DNA of 11,459 nt from Candidatus Avoscillospira stercoripullorum (GCA_018712905.1 DVGD01000222.1:1-11459), one strand, 5' to 3'; shown: positions 1-7,451, counted from the stretch's first letter. Notes: generated by a model not told the origin, from the letters alone. Made by a program: numbers and translations.

Positions 1-297
1 TTCCGCCTCCAGGGTATCCACCGCCCCTCGAAAGGCGATACGCGGGTGGGTCTTATCCACCAAAACGTCACTTTTGAGGTGGGTCATCTCCTCGGGCTTT
101 TCCTCATAGACCGCCCCGGTGAGGGTGGTATAGCGGTGGACTTGGGCTTCGGCGGCGGGCAGGATTTCCACCCCGTCCCGCCGCAGCCACTCCCTGGCCG
201 CCGGGGTGAGATGATCCCGGGAATCCAGGTAGAAGACCCGCCTGCCGTCCCGCACCCGGACGTTTGCCCGGGCGCTCTCCTCGGTGAATACCGCCAA
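1..297 (-). CDS. eutT: Ethanolamine utilization cobalamin adenosyltransferase EutT, N-terminal part (3' end beyond window)
   Basis: The first 99 codons are present and the frame is still open at base 1. EutT transfers the adenosyl group of ATP to cob(I)alamin, giving the cofactor of ethanolamine ammonia-lyase. Recognition comes from the N-terminal family pattern: LTPAAREWL (residues 30-38), then a THL at 72-74 and a conserved stretch HPRIAFRGAVDTLEAE (84-99), all collinear with enterobacterial EutT from memory. The start chosen is TTG at 297; GGGAGAGG lies about 7 bases upstream, no ATG or GTG is nearby, and the resulting N-terminus aligns with the family. It begins 2 bases after the eutM stop, so translation is probably coupled. 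The visible part contains no cysteine, so the HX11CCX2C metal motif known from Salmonella EutT is missing, as reported for the Listeria type. It could be labelled simply a cobalamin adenosyltransferase. Confidence 0.85.
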   Translation of the reverse strand, partial: MAVFTEESARANVRVRDGRRVFYLDSRDHLTPAAREWLRRDGVEILPAAEAQVHRYTTLTGAVYEEKPEEMTHLKSDVLVDKTHPRIAFRGAVDTLEAE

Positions 298-299
298 GG

Positions 300-599
300 T
301 CAGGCCTCTCCCTGGCCGGGACGTCCCTTGGGCAGGATCACGTCGACTTCGGCGTGGGGACGGGGAATGACATGGACGGAGACGAGCTCTCCCACCTTCT
401 CCGCCGCCGCGGCGCCGGCGTCGGTGGCAGCCTTCACGGCGCCCACGTCGCCCCGCACCATCACGGTGACCAAGCCGCCGCCCACCTGCTCCTTGCCCAC
501 GAGATTGACATTGGCGGCCTTGACCATGGCGTCCGCCGCTTCGATGGCGGCCACCAGTCCCCTGGTCTCCACCATTCCCAGTGCATTGGTGTTAATCAT
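300..599 (-). CDS. eutM: Ethanolamine microcompartment hexameric shell protein EutM (BMC domain)
   Basis: This 99-residue protein is a single BMC domain over almost its whole length, the usual size for EutM (about 96-97 residues). Such proteins form hexamers that tile the flat facets of the microcompartment. Diagnostic segments are ALGMVETRGL (6-15), DAMVKAANV (23-31), the pore loop around VGGG (39-42), MVRGDV (47-52), ATDAGAAAA (58-66) and the end pattern ELVSVHVIPRPH (71-82). These are nearly identical to remembered EutM sequences, so PduA/CsoS1-type alternatives are less likely, although the fold is shared. The ATG is preceded by AAAGGAG with about 9 bases spacing. It lies 16 bases after eutE and 2 bases before eutT. 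The last nine residues (KGRPGQGEA) are a short polar tail of no recognised function. Confidence 0.95.
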   Translation of the reverse strand: MINTNALGMVETRGLVAAIEAADAMVKAANVNLVGKEQVGGGLVTVMVRGDVGAVKAATDAGAAAAEKVGELVSVHVIPRPHAEVDVILPKGRPGQGEA

Positions 600-615
600 G
601 TTACAAAACTCCTTT

Positions 616-2061
616 TCATTGCTCCATCAGCCGCCGCAGCAGCTTTTCGGTCAGGGCGTCGATGAGGGCGCCGTCCACCGTTTCCTCCCTAGTATGCCCC
701 GGTGCGGCCTGCTGATACCCCCAGGCCACCCGGCGGATGTTCAAGAGATCCATGGGGCCAATGTTGTTGCTCGAGGAACTGCCGCCCACGGCGCCGCAGC
801 CCAACGTCATAGCCGGGAACAGGCCGGTGGTCATGCCCACGCCGCCCATGGATGCCGGGGTGTTGACCAAAAAGCGGCTCACCGGCACAGCCCTGGAAAA
901 GCGCTCCACCACAGCCTCGTCCCGGGCATGAAGGGCGAAGGTGTGCCCCTTGCCCTCATGGCGCAGGATGGCACAGGAAAGCTTAAGCGCCTCGTCCTCA
1001 CTCTCCACCTGGTAGAGCCCCAGCACCGGGCAGAGCTTTTCCATGGAGTAGGGGTGCTTCTCCCCGGCGCCGGTCTCCCGCGCCAAGAGCACCCGGGCGC
1101 CTCTTGCCTCCTGCCCCAGGTCTGCCAAGGCCGCGATTTCCCCAGCCGGTTTTCCCACGATCTTGGGGTTCATGGTGCCGTTGGCGCGGAAGAGAACGGA
1201 GGCCAGCTTCTTTGCCTCCGCCTCGGAGAGGATGACGCCGCCCTGGTTTTTGAGCTCCGCCTCCACCTGCTGCGCCTGGTCGCGGTGGTAGAGAATGCTC
1301 TGCTCCGAGGCACAGATGGTGCCGTTGTCAAAGGTCTTGGAGCGAAACACCGCCGCCACCGCGGCCTTTACATCGCAGCTGGGGTGAAAGTAGGCAGGGC
1401 CATTGCCCGCGCCCACACCGATGGCCGGCTTTCCCGAGGAATAGGCCGAACGCACCATGGCAGCGCCGCCGGTGGCCAGAATGAGCCGCACGTGCTCGTG
1501 GCGCATGAGCTCCTCCACGGCATCCATGGTGGGCTCGGTGATGCAGCCGATGGCGCCCTTGGGACAGCCCGCGGCCTCCGCCGCCGCGGCCATGCGCCGC
1601 GCCGTCTCCAGCGTACAGCGCTTGGCGCCGGGATGGGGCGAAAAGACGATGGTATTGCCCGCCTTCAGCGCGATCATGGCCTTGTAGATCACCGTGGAGG
1701 TGGGATTGGTGGAGGGCACGATTCCGGCGATGACGCCCACCGGCACCCCCACGTCCCAGACCTTGCGCGCCTCGTCCTTGCGCAAAATGCCCACGGTCTT
1801 CTGATCCCGGATGGCCTCGTAGACCTGCCGGGCGGCGAAGCGGTTCTTCTCGGCCTTGTCCTGCGCATTGCCAAAGCCCGTCTCCTCCCAGGCGAGCTTG
1901 CCCAGCTCCGCCGCGTCCCGCTCTCCTGCCTGGGCGATGGCGGCGACGATGCGGTCAATGTCCTCCTGGGTCATCTCCGCCAGACGCGCCTGTGCTTTGT
2001 GGGCTTCCTCCACCAGGCTTCGCACCTCCTGGCGGCTCAATAAATCGCGATCGAGTTCCAT
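616..2061 (-). CDS. eutE: Acetaldehyde dehydrogenase (CoA-acetylating) EutE
   Basis: This 481-residue enzyme of the aldehyde dehydrogenase superfamily oxidises acetaldehyde to acetyl-CoA with NAD and CoA inside the microcompartment. Visible landmarks are VPSTNPTSTVI (115-125), the NAD-binding region GNTIVFSPHPGAK (135-147), ATGG (196-199), GAGN (217-220) and the catalytic loop FDNGTICASEQ with Cys250. Length matches EutE (about 467) and the first half of AdhE. The sequence is closer to the clostridial EutE/AdhE N-terminal type than to E. coli EutE, and sulfoacetaldehyde dehydrogenases are related; the eut context decides the name. The final 18 residues (from GALIDALTEK on) look like an amphipathic helix after a linker rich in G, T and E, which suits an encapsulation peptide. 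The ATG follows the eutL stop directly with no gap, with GGGAGG inside the end of eutL. Confidence 0.95.
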   Translation of the reverse strand: MELDRDLLSRQEVRSLVEEAHKAQARLAEMTQEDIDRIVAAIAQAGERDAAELGKLAWEETGFGNAQDKAEKNRFAARQVYEAIRDQKTVGILRKDEARKVWDVGVPVGVIAGIVPSTNPTSTVIYKAMIALKAGNTIVFSPHPGAKRCTLETARRMAAAAEAAGCPKGAIGCITEPTMDAVEELMRHEHVRLILATGGAAMVRSAYSSGKPAIGVGAGNGPAYFHPSCDVKAAVAAVFRSKTFDNGTICASEQSILYHRDQAQQVEAELKNQGGVILSEAEAKKLASVLFRANGTMNPKIVGKPAGEIAALADLGQEARGARVLLARETGAGEKHPYSMEKLCPVLGLYQVESEDEALKLSCAILRHEGKGHTFALHARDEAVVERFSRAVPVSRFLVNTPASMGGVGMTTGLFPAMTLGCGAVGGSSSSNNIGPMDLLNIRRVAWGYQQAAPGHTREETVDGALIDALTEKLLRRLMEQ

Positions 2062-2724
2062 TTACATGCCTCCCGTTTCTTTTGGGTGCGCCGCCACGGC
2101 CAGAACCGCTTCCGCAAAGGCGTCGCAGGCGGCCTGGCAGGCGCTCTGGGTGCCCCGGAGGAGGCCGCCGGAGAAGTTGGTCTCCGTGGGCGGGGCAAAG
2201 TACTTGCAAAGCTCCACGTCCGAGGCCTTCATGGCCGCGTCCAGCCCCACCAGCGCCTCCGCCGGCGGGGCGATGAGGTAGGCCAGCGCCTCCCCCACTT
2301 CCACCCCGGCCTCTAAGGCCAGGTACGTCCCCGCGCTGCTGACGCAGTGGGCGAGATACACCACGTCGTCCTTCTCCGAGGCCGACACAAAGGCCGCGCC
2401 GCCCTCCAAAAATCGCCGCGCCGCAGAAAGGCCGCTGACCACCTCCGCCGGGGTACGCCCTGAGAGGACGCAAATTGCCTCCCCGGCCAGAGCCGTGGTG
2501 GCGTTGGCCGCGCCGGCATAGAGGCTCCTGGCATAGGCCACGGCCACGTTGGCCGCCTTGGTGACCTCGTCCACCGCCAGATACAAAAGGTCGTCGCTGT
2601 CGCAGGTGAGAATCCCCACGGCGCGGTGCCCCTCGGGCAGCTTCAGCGCCTCGGCCAGGGGCGCGGAGAGGTTGGAGATCAGTTGTTGACATAAGATCGT
2701 TCCCGGCAGTCTGTCTCCCACCAT
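2062..2724 (-). CDS. eutL: Ethanolamine microcompartment trimeric shell protein EutL
   Basis: This 220-residue protein matches the normal EutL length (about 219) and consists of two fused, circularly permuted BMC domains that trimerise into a pseudohexameric shell tile with a gated pore. Family landmarks are HRAVGILTCDSDD (33-45), VDEVTKAA (51-58), SLYAGAA (67-73), GGAAF (108-112), YLIAPPAEA (149-157), APPTETN (177-183) and GTQSACQAACDAF (191-203), which run collinear with enterobacterial EutL. The start ATG lies 5 bases from the eutC stop, with GAGGTGA just upstream. The TAA stop abuts the eutE ATG, so translational coupling is likely. In this operon the shell gene sits between the lyase and the dehydrogenase genes, as eutL does in other Firmicutes. 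There is no sign of truncation or frameshift. Confidence 0.97.
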   Translation of the reverse strand: MVGDRLPGTILCQQLISNLSAPLAEALKLPEGHRAVGILTCDSDDLLYLAVDEVTKAANVAVAYARSLYAGAANATTALAGEAICVLSGRTPAEVVSGLSAARRFLEGGAAFVSASEKDDVVYLAHCVSSAGTYLALEAGVEVGEALAYLIAPPAEALVGLDAAMKASDVELCKYFAPPTETNFSGGLLRGTQSACQAACDAFAEAVLAVAAHPKETGGM

Positions 2725-2728
2725 AGTC

Positions 2729-3574
2729 TCACCTCAAATCCACACCGGAGGCCTTTTGCTCCAGCATCCGCGCCATGAGATCTGCGATGTGCGCCCCAGC
2801 CTCCAGGGCATTGGTGCCGTGGCGGTGGATGTTGGAGACCACCGTGCGCTTGGATTCCGCGATGCCAGGCCGGGGGCGGTAGGTGATATAGGCCGACATG
2901 GATTCGCTGGTGGTGAGGCCGGGGCGCTCCCCCACCAGCATGCAGACGAGCTCCGCGCCGGTGATCTCGCCGATGTGATCCGATGCGCCCACCCGGGCAA
3001 ACTGGATGAAGAGCGTCTTCCCCAACTCGATTCCATGGGTTTTCAGCCCCTGGCGGATGGCTGCGGCGCAGTCTAAGGCATTGGCGGTGATGGCGTCGGA
3101 GGAGAGGCCGTCACCGATGACCAGGAGCGCTTTGGGGTTTTGGCCGCAGACCTTTTTGATGATGACCTGGTTTTTCTCATCGAACCGCCGCCCCAAATCG
3201 GGACGGGTGAGGTATTCATCCTTGTCGCGGCACATGGTCTGCACCATGGGAAGGTCGTGGTCGCGGTAAAATGCCTCGGGCACCAGGGAAAAGACGCTGT
3301 CCTGGGCGGCGGCGTGGTCGGCGCGGAAGCGAAGGTAGGAAAAGGTTTCATACCGCGAGCCTGCCCGCCCCAGCCCCAGGCGCGCCGAGGTCTTGGCCTT
3401 GAGACGGGAAAAGGCCGCGCCATCGGCGGGATTTTTCACAAAATACGCCTTGCGAAGATCCACCGCCGTGATGTCCGGCAGAATCTTCTCCGCATCCTCA
3501 TGTTCCTGGCGGGGCGCTCCCTCCATCTCCTGGAGAAGCTCCGCCACCAGTGCCTTGAGCCCTTCTCTATCCAT
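2729..3574 (-). CDS. eutC: Ethanolamine ammonia-lyase small subunit EutC
   Basis: This 281-residue protein is the small subunit that, with EutB, binds adenosylcobalamin and deaminates ethanolamine to acetaldehyde plus ammonia. Conserved segments are LGLGRAGSR (66-74), GDGLSSDA (154-161), QFARVGASDHIGE (191-203), LVGERPGL (213-220), YITYRPRPG (229-237) and SNIHRHG (247-253). Length agrees with the family (about 290). The first 18 residues are predicted from their pattern (DREGLKALVAELLQEM) to be an amphipathic helix separated by an acidic linker from the domain. This is the known position of the EutC signal that brings the lyase to the microcompartment. The ATG overlaps the eutB stop by 8 bases and is preceded by AAGGAGGTG inside eutB, so equal production of both subunits by coupling is expected. 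Confidence 0.98.
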   Translation of the reverse strand: MDREGLKALVAELLQEMEGAPRQEHEDAEKILPDITAVDLRKAYFVKNPADGAAFSRLKAKTSARLGLGRAGSRYETFSYLRFRADHAAAQDSVFSLVPEAFYRDHDLPMVQTMCRDKDEYLTRPDLGRRFDEKNQVIIKKVCGQNPKALLVIGDGLSSDAITANALDCAAAIRQGLKTHGIELGKTLFIQFARVGASDHIGEITGAELVCMLVGERPGLTTSESMSAYITYRPRPGIAESKRTVVSNIHRHGTNALEAGAHIADLMARMLEQKASGVDLR

Positions 3575-4946
3575 GGTGCACCTCCTTCAAAAGTACCGAG
3601 CCGTCACCGGCCTTGGCCGTGAGGCGGCCGCGCTCCAAAAAGCCCATGGCATGGAGCCACCGGTCAAATTCTGGAATGGCCGTCTTGCCAAAGAGCTGCC
3701 GGAGGGCGGCCGTCTCCCGGAAGCCTGTGGTCTGGTAGTTGAGCATCACATCGTCGCCGTGGGGAATGCCCATGAAATAGGTGCAGCCCGCCGCAGTGAG
3801 CAGGGTGGCCAGATTTTCAATGTCGTTCTGGTCGGCCTTCATGTGGTTGGTATAGCAGGCGTCGCAGCCCATGGGAAGCCCCATGAGCTTGCCCATAAAG
3901 TGATCCTCCAGTCCCGCCCGGGTCACCTGGCGGGCGTCGTAGAGGTACTCCGGGCCGATGAAGCCCACCACCGTATTCACCAGGAAGGGAGAATAGTGCC
4001 GGGCAAAGCCGTAGCACCGCGCCTCCATGGTCACTTGATCGGCGCCGTGGTGGGCTTCGGAGGAGAGCTCCGAGCCCTGGCCTGTCTCAAAATACATCAC
4101 ATTGGGTCCCGTGGCCGTGCCGTCCCGCAAGGCCATCTCCCGCGCCTCTTCCAGAAGGGCGGCGGTGATGCCGAAGGCCTCGTTGGCCTTCTGGCTTCCG
4201 GCGATGGACTGGAAGATGAGATCCGCCGGGGCGCCCTGGGAGATGGCCGCCATCTGGGTGGTCACATGCCCCAGAACGCAGGTCTGGGTGGGAATGGAAA
4301 AGCGGCGCTTGACCTCGTCAAACCGCCTTAAAATCTCCCCCAGCCGCTCGGTGGAGTCGGTGACCGGGTTGAGCCCCAGCACCGCGTCCCCCGCGCCGAA
4401 GCTCAATCCCTCCAAGAGGGAGGCAAGAATACCGTCGGGGTCGTCGGTGGTGTGGTTGGGCTGGAGGCGGCAGCTCAAGGTGCCGGGCAGGCCGATGGTG
4501 GTGTTGCAGTGGGCGGTGACCACGATTTTCGACGTCGCCGTGATGAGATCCAAGCTGCCCATGAGCTTGGCCACCGCCGCCGCCATCTCGGCAGTGAGTC
4601 CCCGGGAGATACGGCGGATGTCCGAAGAGGTGGTTTCGTCCTTTAAAATCCACTCCCGCAGCTCCGAAACCGTCCAGTTCTGGATCTCCCGGTAGATGGT
4701 CTCGTTGAGGTCGTCCTGGATGATCCGGGTGACCTCGTCGTCCTCGTAGGGCACCGCCGGATTCTCCCGCAGGTCGTGGAGGGTGAGATTGGCCAAGACC
4801 ACCTTGGCCGCCACCCGCTCCCGGGCATCCGCCGCGGCGATTCCCGCCAGGTGGTCGCCGGATTTTTCCTCATTGGCCTTGGCCATGACTTCCTTCACCG
4901 AGGCAAAGGCGTAGACCGTGCCAAAGAGCTTGGTTTTTAAAATCAA
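3567..4946 (-). CDS. eutB: Ethanolamine ammonia-lyase large subunit EutB
   Basis: This 459-residue TIM-barrel subunit carries the substrate site of the adenosylcobalamin-dependent ethanolamine ammonia-lyase. Similarity to E. coli EutB is obvious along the whole length: LKTKLFGTVY near the start, EERVAAK-like and IQDDLNET (76-83), GLSFGAGDAV (180-189), YFETGQGSELS (285-295), NTVVGFIGPEYLY (324-336), AGLEDHFMGKL (344-354) and the end segment GDDVMLNYQTT. The ethanolamine-contacting residues known from E. coli (Arg160, Gln162, Asn193, Glu287, Asp362) are all present and at the same numbers. The start is TTG at 4946, supported by AGGAGG about 8 bases upstream and by the family N-terminus beginning at this residue. 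It follows eutA after 18 bases and overlaps eutC by 8. I see no defects. Confidence 0.99.
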   Translation of the reverse strand: MILKTKLFGTVYAFASVKEVMAKANEEKSGDHLAGIAAADARERVAAKVVLANLTLHDLRENPAVPYEDDEVTRIIQDDLNETIYREIQNWTVSELREWILKDETTSSDIRRISRGLTAEMAAAVAKLMGSLDLITATSKIVVTAHCNTTIGLPGTLSCRLQPNHTTDDPDGILASLLEGLSFGAGDAVLGLNPVTDSTERLGEILRRFDEVKRRFSIPTQTCVLGHVTTQMAAISQGAPADLIFQSIAGSQKANEAFGITAALLEEAREMALRDGTATGPNVMYFETGQGSELSSEAHHGADQVTMEARCYGFARHYSPFLVNTVVGFIGPEYLYDARQVTRAGLEDHFMGKLMGLPMGCDACYTNHMKADQNDIENLATLLTAAGCTYFMGIPHGDDVMLNYQTTGFRETAALRQLFGKTAIPEFDRWLHAMGFLERGRLTAKAGDGSVLLKEVHHG

Positions 4947-4964
4947 GAGGGTTCCTCCTTTTGC

Positions 4965-6299
4965 TCACGAAAATGCCAGGGTCTTGATGACCACCGGAAG
5001 GGCAGTGCCGCCGCCCACCGGCGCGGCCACGTCCAAGAAGCTCTCCGGCGGCAGGGAGAGCGAATCCAGGCACAGGATGGGTCGCTCCGGCGGCAGCAGC
5101 GTGGCCAGCGCCTGTCCCAGCGCCTTGGCCACGTCCTGCTCCAGCACCACCGCCAGGGGTGCGCCGGGCGGAAGGGTGGATGCCGCCCTGGTCAGCCCCT
5201 CGGCCAACCGAATCAGAGAATCATAGCCGGTCACCACCCGGCCGGGCAGCGCCACAGCCGCGGGCTCCCTGAGCGCCTGCTCTGTCCAGGCCGCCACCAG
5301 CAAGTCCTGGAGGGGAAAGGCCACGCCGCGGTAGAAAACCGTGCTCCCCGAGAGCTCTGTTGCGTGGCTCCCCGCGCCCACCACCGTGGCGCGAATGGTC
5401 TCCCGCCCCAGGATATGCGGCAGCGCCATGAGCTTGGAGGCGCGGATTTTCGCAGCCAGGAGCACGCCCAGGTCGCCGTAGGCAAGCCAAGGCTCCTCCT
5501 GTTCCAGCAGTGCCGCCACGCCGCCGGAAAAGGACAAAACCTCCGGCATGGGGTCGGTTTTGACCGTTTTGTCGGTGATCTGCCCGAGAAGCAGCGCCGT
5601 GGGCGGCGAGAGCCCCACGGCCTCCTCCAGCACCGCCACCAGCCGATCCAAAAGGGGCGAAAGGGTCTCCGGCGTCGCCCGCTCCCCCACCCTGGGTGCG
5701 GGAAAGCCCTTTAGCACCGGCGAGACATAGGTCACCGTACCCTGGGGATCGAGCTTCACCAGCCTGCCGCCCACGTTGAGGCAGCCCGTCTCCACGATCT
5801 TACCCCGGGGGTCGATTCGCGCCAGGTTGGTGGTACCGCCGCCGATGTCCAGATGGAGCACCCATTTCCCGTGTTCTCTGGCATAGACGTCCGCCCCGGC
5901 GCCCCGGGCGGCCAGAACGCTCTCCAGGGCAGGCCCCGCCGTGGCCACCACGAAGGTACCGGCTAAGTGGGAGATGGCCGCGAGCACCGCCCGGGCGTTT
6001 TCCTTCCGCGCCGTCTCCCCGGTGATAATCACCGCGCCGGTCTGAATCTCTTCCGGGCGGATCCCGGCGCGGTCATACTCCCCGGCGATGAGATCCCCGA
6101 TGGCCGCGGCATCCAGGGTGTCGGCGTTCAAAAGGGGCGTGAAGTGGATGGGGCTTCGGTAGAGAATCTCCCGCTTGGAAATCTCCATGCGGGGCACCGT
6201 GAAGGCCGGGGCGGTATTTTCAAGGGTCAGGCGGGAGTGGATGAGCTGGGTGGTGGAAGTGCCCAGGTCGATTCCCACCGACTGGAGCGTCTCGCTCAC
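4965..6299 (-). CDS. eutA: Ethanolamine ammonia-lyase reactivating factor EutA
   Basis: This 444-residue ATPase of the actin/Hsp70 fold releases damaged cobalamin from EutBC and lets fresh adenosylcobalamin bind. The two phosphate-binding loops are visible: GIDLGTSTTQ (9-18) and LDIGGGTTNL (150-159). ITGETARKENA (92-102), GCLNVGGRL and SFSGGVA are other typical EutA segments. It is a little shorter than Salmonella EutA (467), mainly through loop differences. The start codon is GTG at 6299, overlapping the eutG stop by 4 bases (GTGA), with AAGGCGG about 7 bases upstream. The stop lies 18 bases before eutB. Position directly before eutBC is the usual one. MutL-type chaperone ATPases are distant relatives, but the context and motifs make EutA near certain. 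Confidence 0.97.
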   Translation of the reverse strand: MSETLQSVGIDLGTSTTQLIHSRLTLENTAPAFTVPRMEISKREILYRSPIHFTPLLNADTLDAAAIGDLIAGEYDRAGIRPEEIQTGAVIITGETARKENARAVLAAISHLAGTFVVATAGPALESVLAARGAGADVYAREHGKWVLHLDIGGGTTNLARIDPRGKIVETGCLNVGGRLVKLDPQGTVTYVSPVLKGFPAPRVGERATPETLSPLLDRLVAVLEEAVGLSPPTALLLGQITDKTVKTDPMPEVLSFSGGVAALLEQEEPWLAYGDLGVLLAAKIRASKLMALPHILGRETIRATVVGAGSHATELSGSTVFYRGVAFPLQDLLVAAWTEQALREPAAVALPGRVVTGYDSLIRLAEGLTRAASTLPPGAPLAVVLEQDVAKALGQALATLLPPERPILCLDSLSLPPESFLDVAAPVGGGTALPVVIKTLAFS

Positions 6300-7372
6300 G
6301 GCGCCACCGCCTTCATCACCTGCCGAAGCTCCCGCGCCGTCACCGGCACGGGGTTGGTCTGGCAGCAGGGATCCGCCTGGGCGGCGCGGAGGATGTCTTC
6401 CCGCTTTTCCTGGTAGTCTGCCCGGTCAACGCCGGCCTCCCAGAGGGTGCCCGGCAAGTCCAGGGCGCGGCGGAGGCGGACAATGGCACTGCTGAGCCCC
6501 CGGAGCGCCAGGTGGTCGCTGGCCGCCGTCACGCCGCAAGCCCTGGCCAGGCGGGCATAGGAAGCCAACGCCCTGGGCGCGTTCACCGGCAGTACCGCCG
6601 GCAGGAGCATGGCACAGAGCCTTCCGTGGGGCAGGTGCAGCGCCCCGCCCAGGCTGTGAGCCAGGGCATGGAGGATCCCCAGGCCTGCACTGTCAAAGGC
6701 CATGCCGGCCATGGTGGCCGCCTGGTGGAGCGAGAGGCGCACCGAGGCGTCGCCCCGGTAGGAGCGCTCGAGGGATTGGAAGGCCAAGCTGGCCGCGCCG
6801 TGAGCCAAGGCATCGGAAAAAGCCGTTGCGCCGGTGGCGGCCACGGCCTCCACGCAGTGCGCCAGAAGATCCATGCCCGTGTCGGCAATGAGCTTTGGCG
6901 GCAGCGCCTCCAAAAACATGGGATCGAGAATGGCCACGTCCGGCCGCAGGGCGGGATCTACCAGCGGGTGCTTGACGCCCTGGTGGGTGAGAATGGAGAA
7001 GGACGTGACCTCGGCGCCGGAGCCGGAGGTGGTGGGAATGGCCACAAAGGTCATGGGCATCTCCGAGGCCATGCGGATGGCCTTGGCGCAGTCCATGGGG
7101 CTTCCGCCGCCCAGGGCGATGAGCAGCTCCGGCTTGAGCCGCCGGCACACCGCCGCACCCCCAGCCGCCAGCGCCGCCGTGGGATCCGGGGTCACGCGGT
7201 CAAAGATCTCCACCCGGCACCCGGGAAGCCGGGCAGCCACGGCCTTGGCCATGCCGTTTTCAGAGAAAAACCGGTCGGTCACCAGCAGCGCCGCCTTGGC
7301 GGAATACCCTTTGAGCACGTTCAGGGCGTCCAAACCGACGTAAATATGAAGGGGGCAGTAAAATTCACCCAT
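6296..7372 (-). CDS. eutG: Iron-containing alcohol dehydrogenase, EutG/PduQ type
   Basis: This 358-residue group III alcohol dehydrogenase probably reduces acetaldehyde to ethanol and regenerates NAD for EutE within the microcompartment. The Rossmann part shows LIALGGGSPMDCAKAI (84-99) and PTTSGSGAEVTSF (113-125). The metal-binding half has DTGMDLLAHCVE (164-175) and GILHALAHSLGGALHLPHG (232-250). The iron ligands inferred by comparison with FucO are Asp168, His172, His235 and His249. It is shorter than enterobacterial EutG (395), lacking about 20-30 N-terminal residues and some C-terminal loops, which resembles Firmicutes PduQ-type enzymes. A 1-propanol dehydrogenase label is therefore possible; the eut context favours ethanol. 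It is the first gene of the operon. The ATG has AAAGGCGG about 7 bases upstream. Confidence 0.86.
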   Translation of the reverse strand: MGEFYCPLHIYVGLDALNVLKGYSAKAALLVTDRFFSENGMAKAVAARLPGCRVEIFDRVTPDPTAALAAGGAAVCRRLKPELLIALGGGSPMDCAKAIRMASEMPMTFVAIPTTSGSGAEVTSFSILTHQGVKHPLVDPALRPDVAILDPMFLEALPPKLIADTGMDLLAHCVEAVAATGATAFSDALAHGAASLAFQSLERSYRGDASVRLSLHQAATMAGMAFDSAGLGILHALAHSLGGALHLPHGRLCAMLLPAVLPVNAPRALASYARLARACGVTAASDHLALRGLSSAIVRLRRALDLPGTLWEAGVDRADYQEKREDILRAAQADPCCQTNPVPVTARELRQVMKAVAP

Positions 7373-7432
7373 GTCCTCGCCGCCTTTCCAAGCATCTAAA
7401 CGCTAGTATGGCGCGTATCGCCGGGAATATTT

Positions 7433-7451
7433 ATGGAAAGGCGCTTTCCAT
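7433..7451. promoter_or_regulatory. Perfect 19-bp palindrome, candidate operator between eutG and the CFI-box gene
   Basis: The sequence ATGGAAAG-GCG-CTTTCCAT is a perfect inverted repeat with 8-base arms and a 3-base centre. It lies 61 bases upstream of the eutG start and 57 upstream of the ATG of the divergent gene. Its right arm contains the putative -35 element of the plus-strand promoter, the place where a repressor would block that promoter. A matching minus-strand promoter for the eut operon was not clear, but both genes could be controlled from this site. The arm resembles operators of LacI-type regulators, but the regulator is not in the window and its family is a guess. Confidence 0.65.

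Noticed and set aside
46..2043. Long plus-strand open frame (665 codons) opposite eutM and eutE
   Set aside because: It is antisense to well-recognised eut genes, is rich in Gly, His, Arg and Leu as expected from the reverse frame of GC-rich coding DNA, and has no recognisable domain.
3393..4331. Plus-strand open frame of 312 codons opposite eutB and eutC
   Set aside because: It lies antisense to certain genes, and its composition is that of a shadow frame without motifs.
7403..7439. Minus-strand promoter for eutG
   Set aside because: A -35-like TTTCCA in the palindrome has no -10 at 16-18 bases; the nearest TA-rich hexamer (CATACT) is 23 bases away, so no promoter is claimed.
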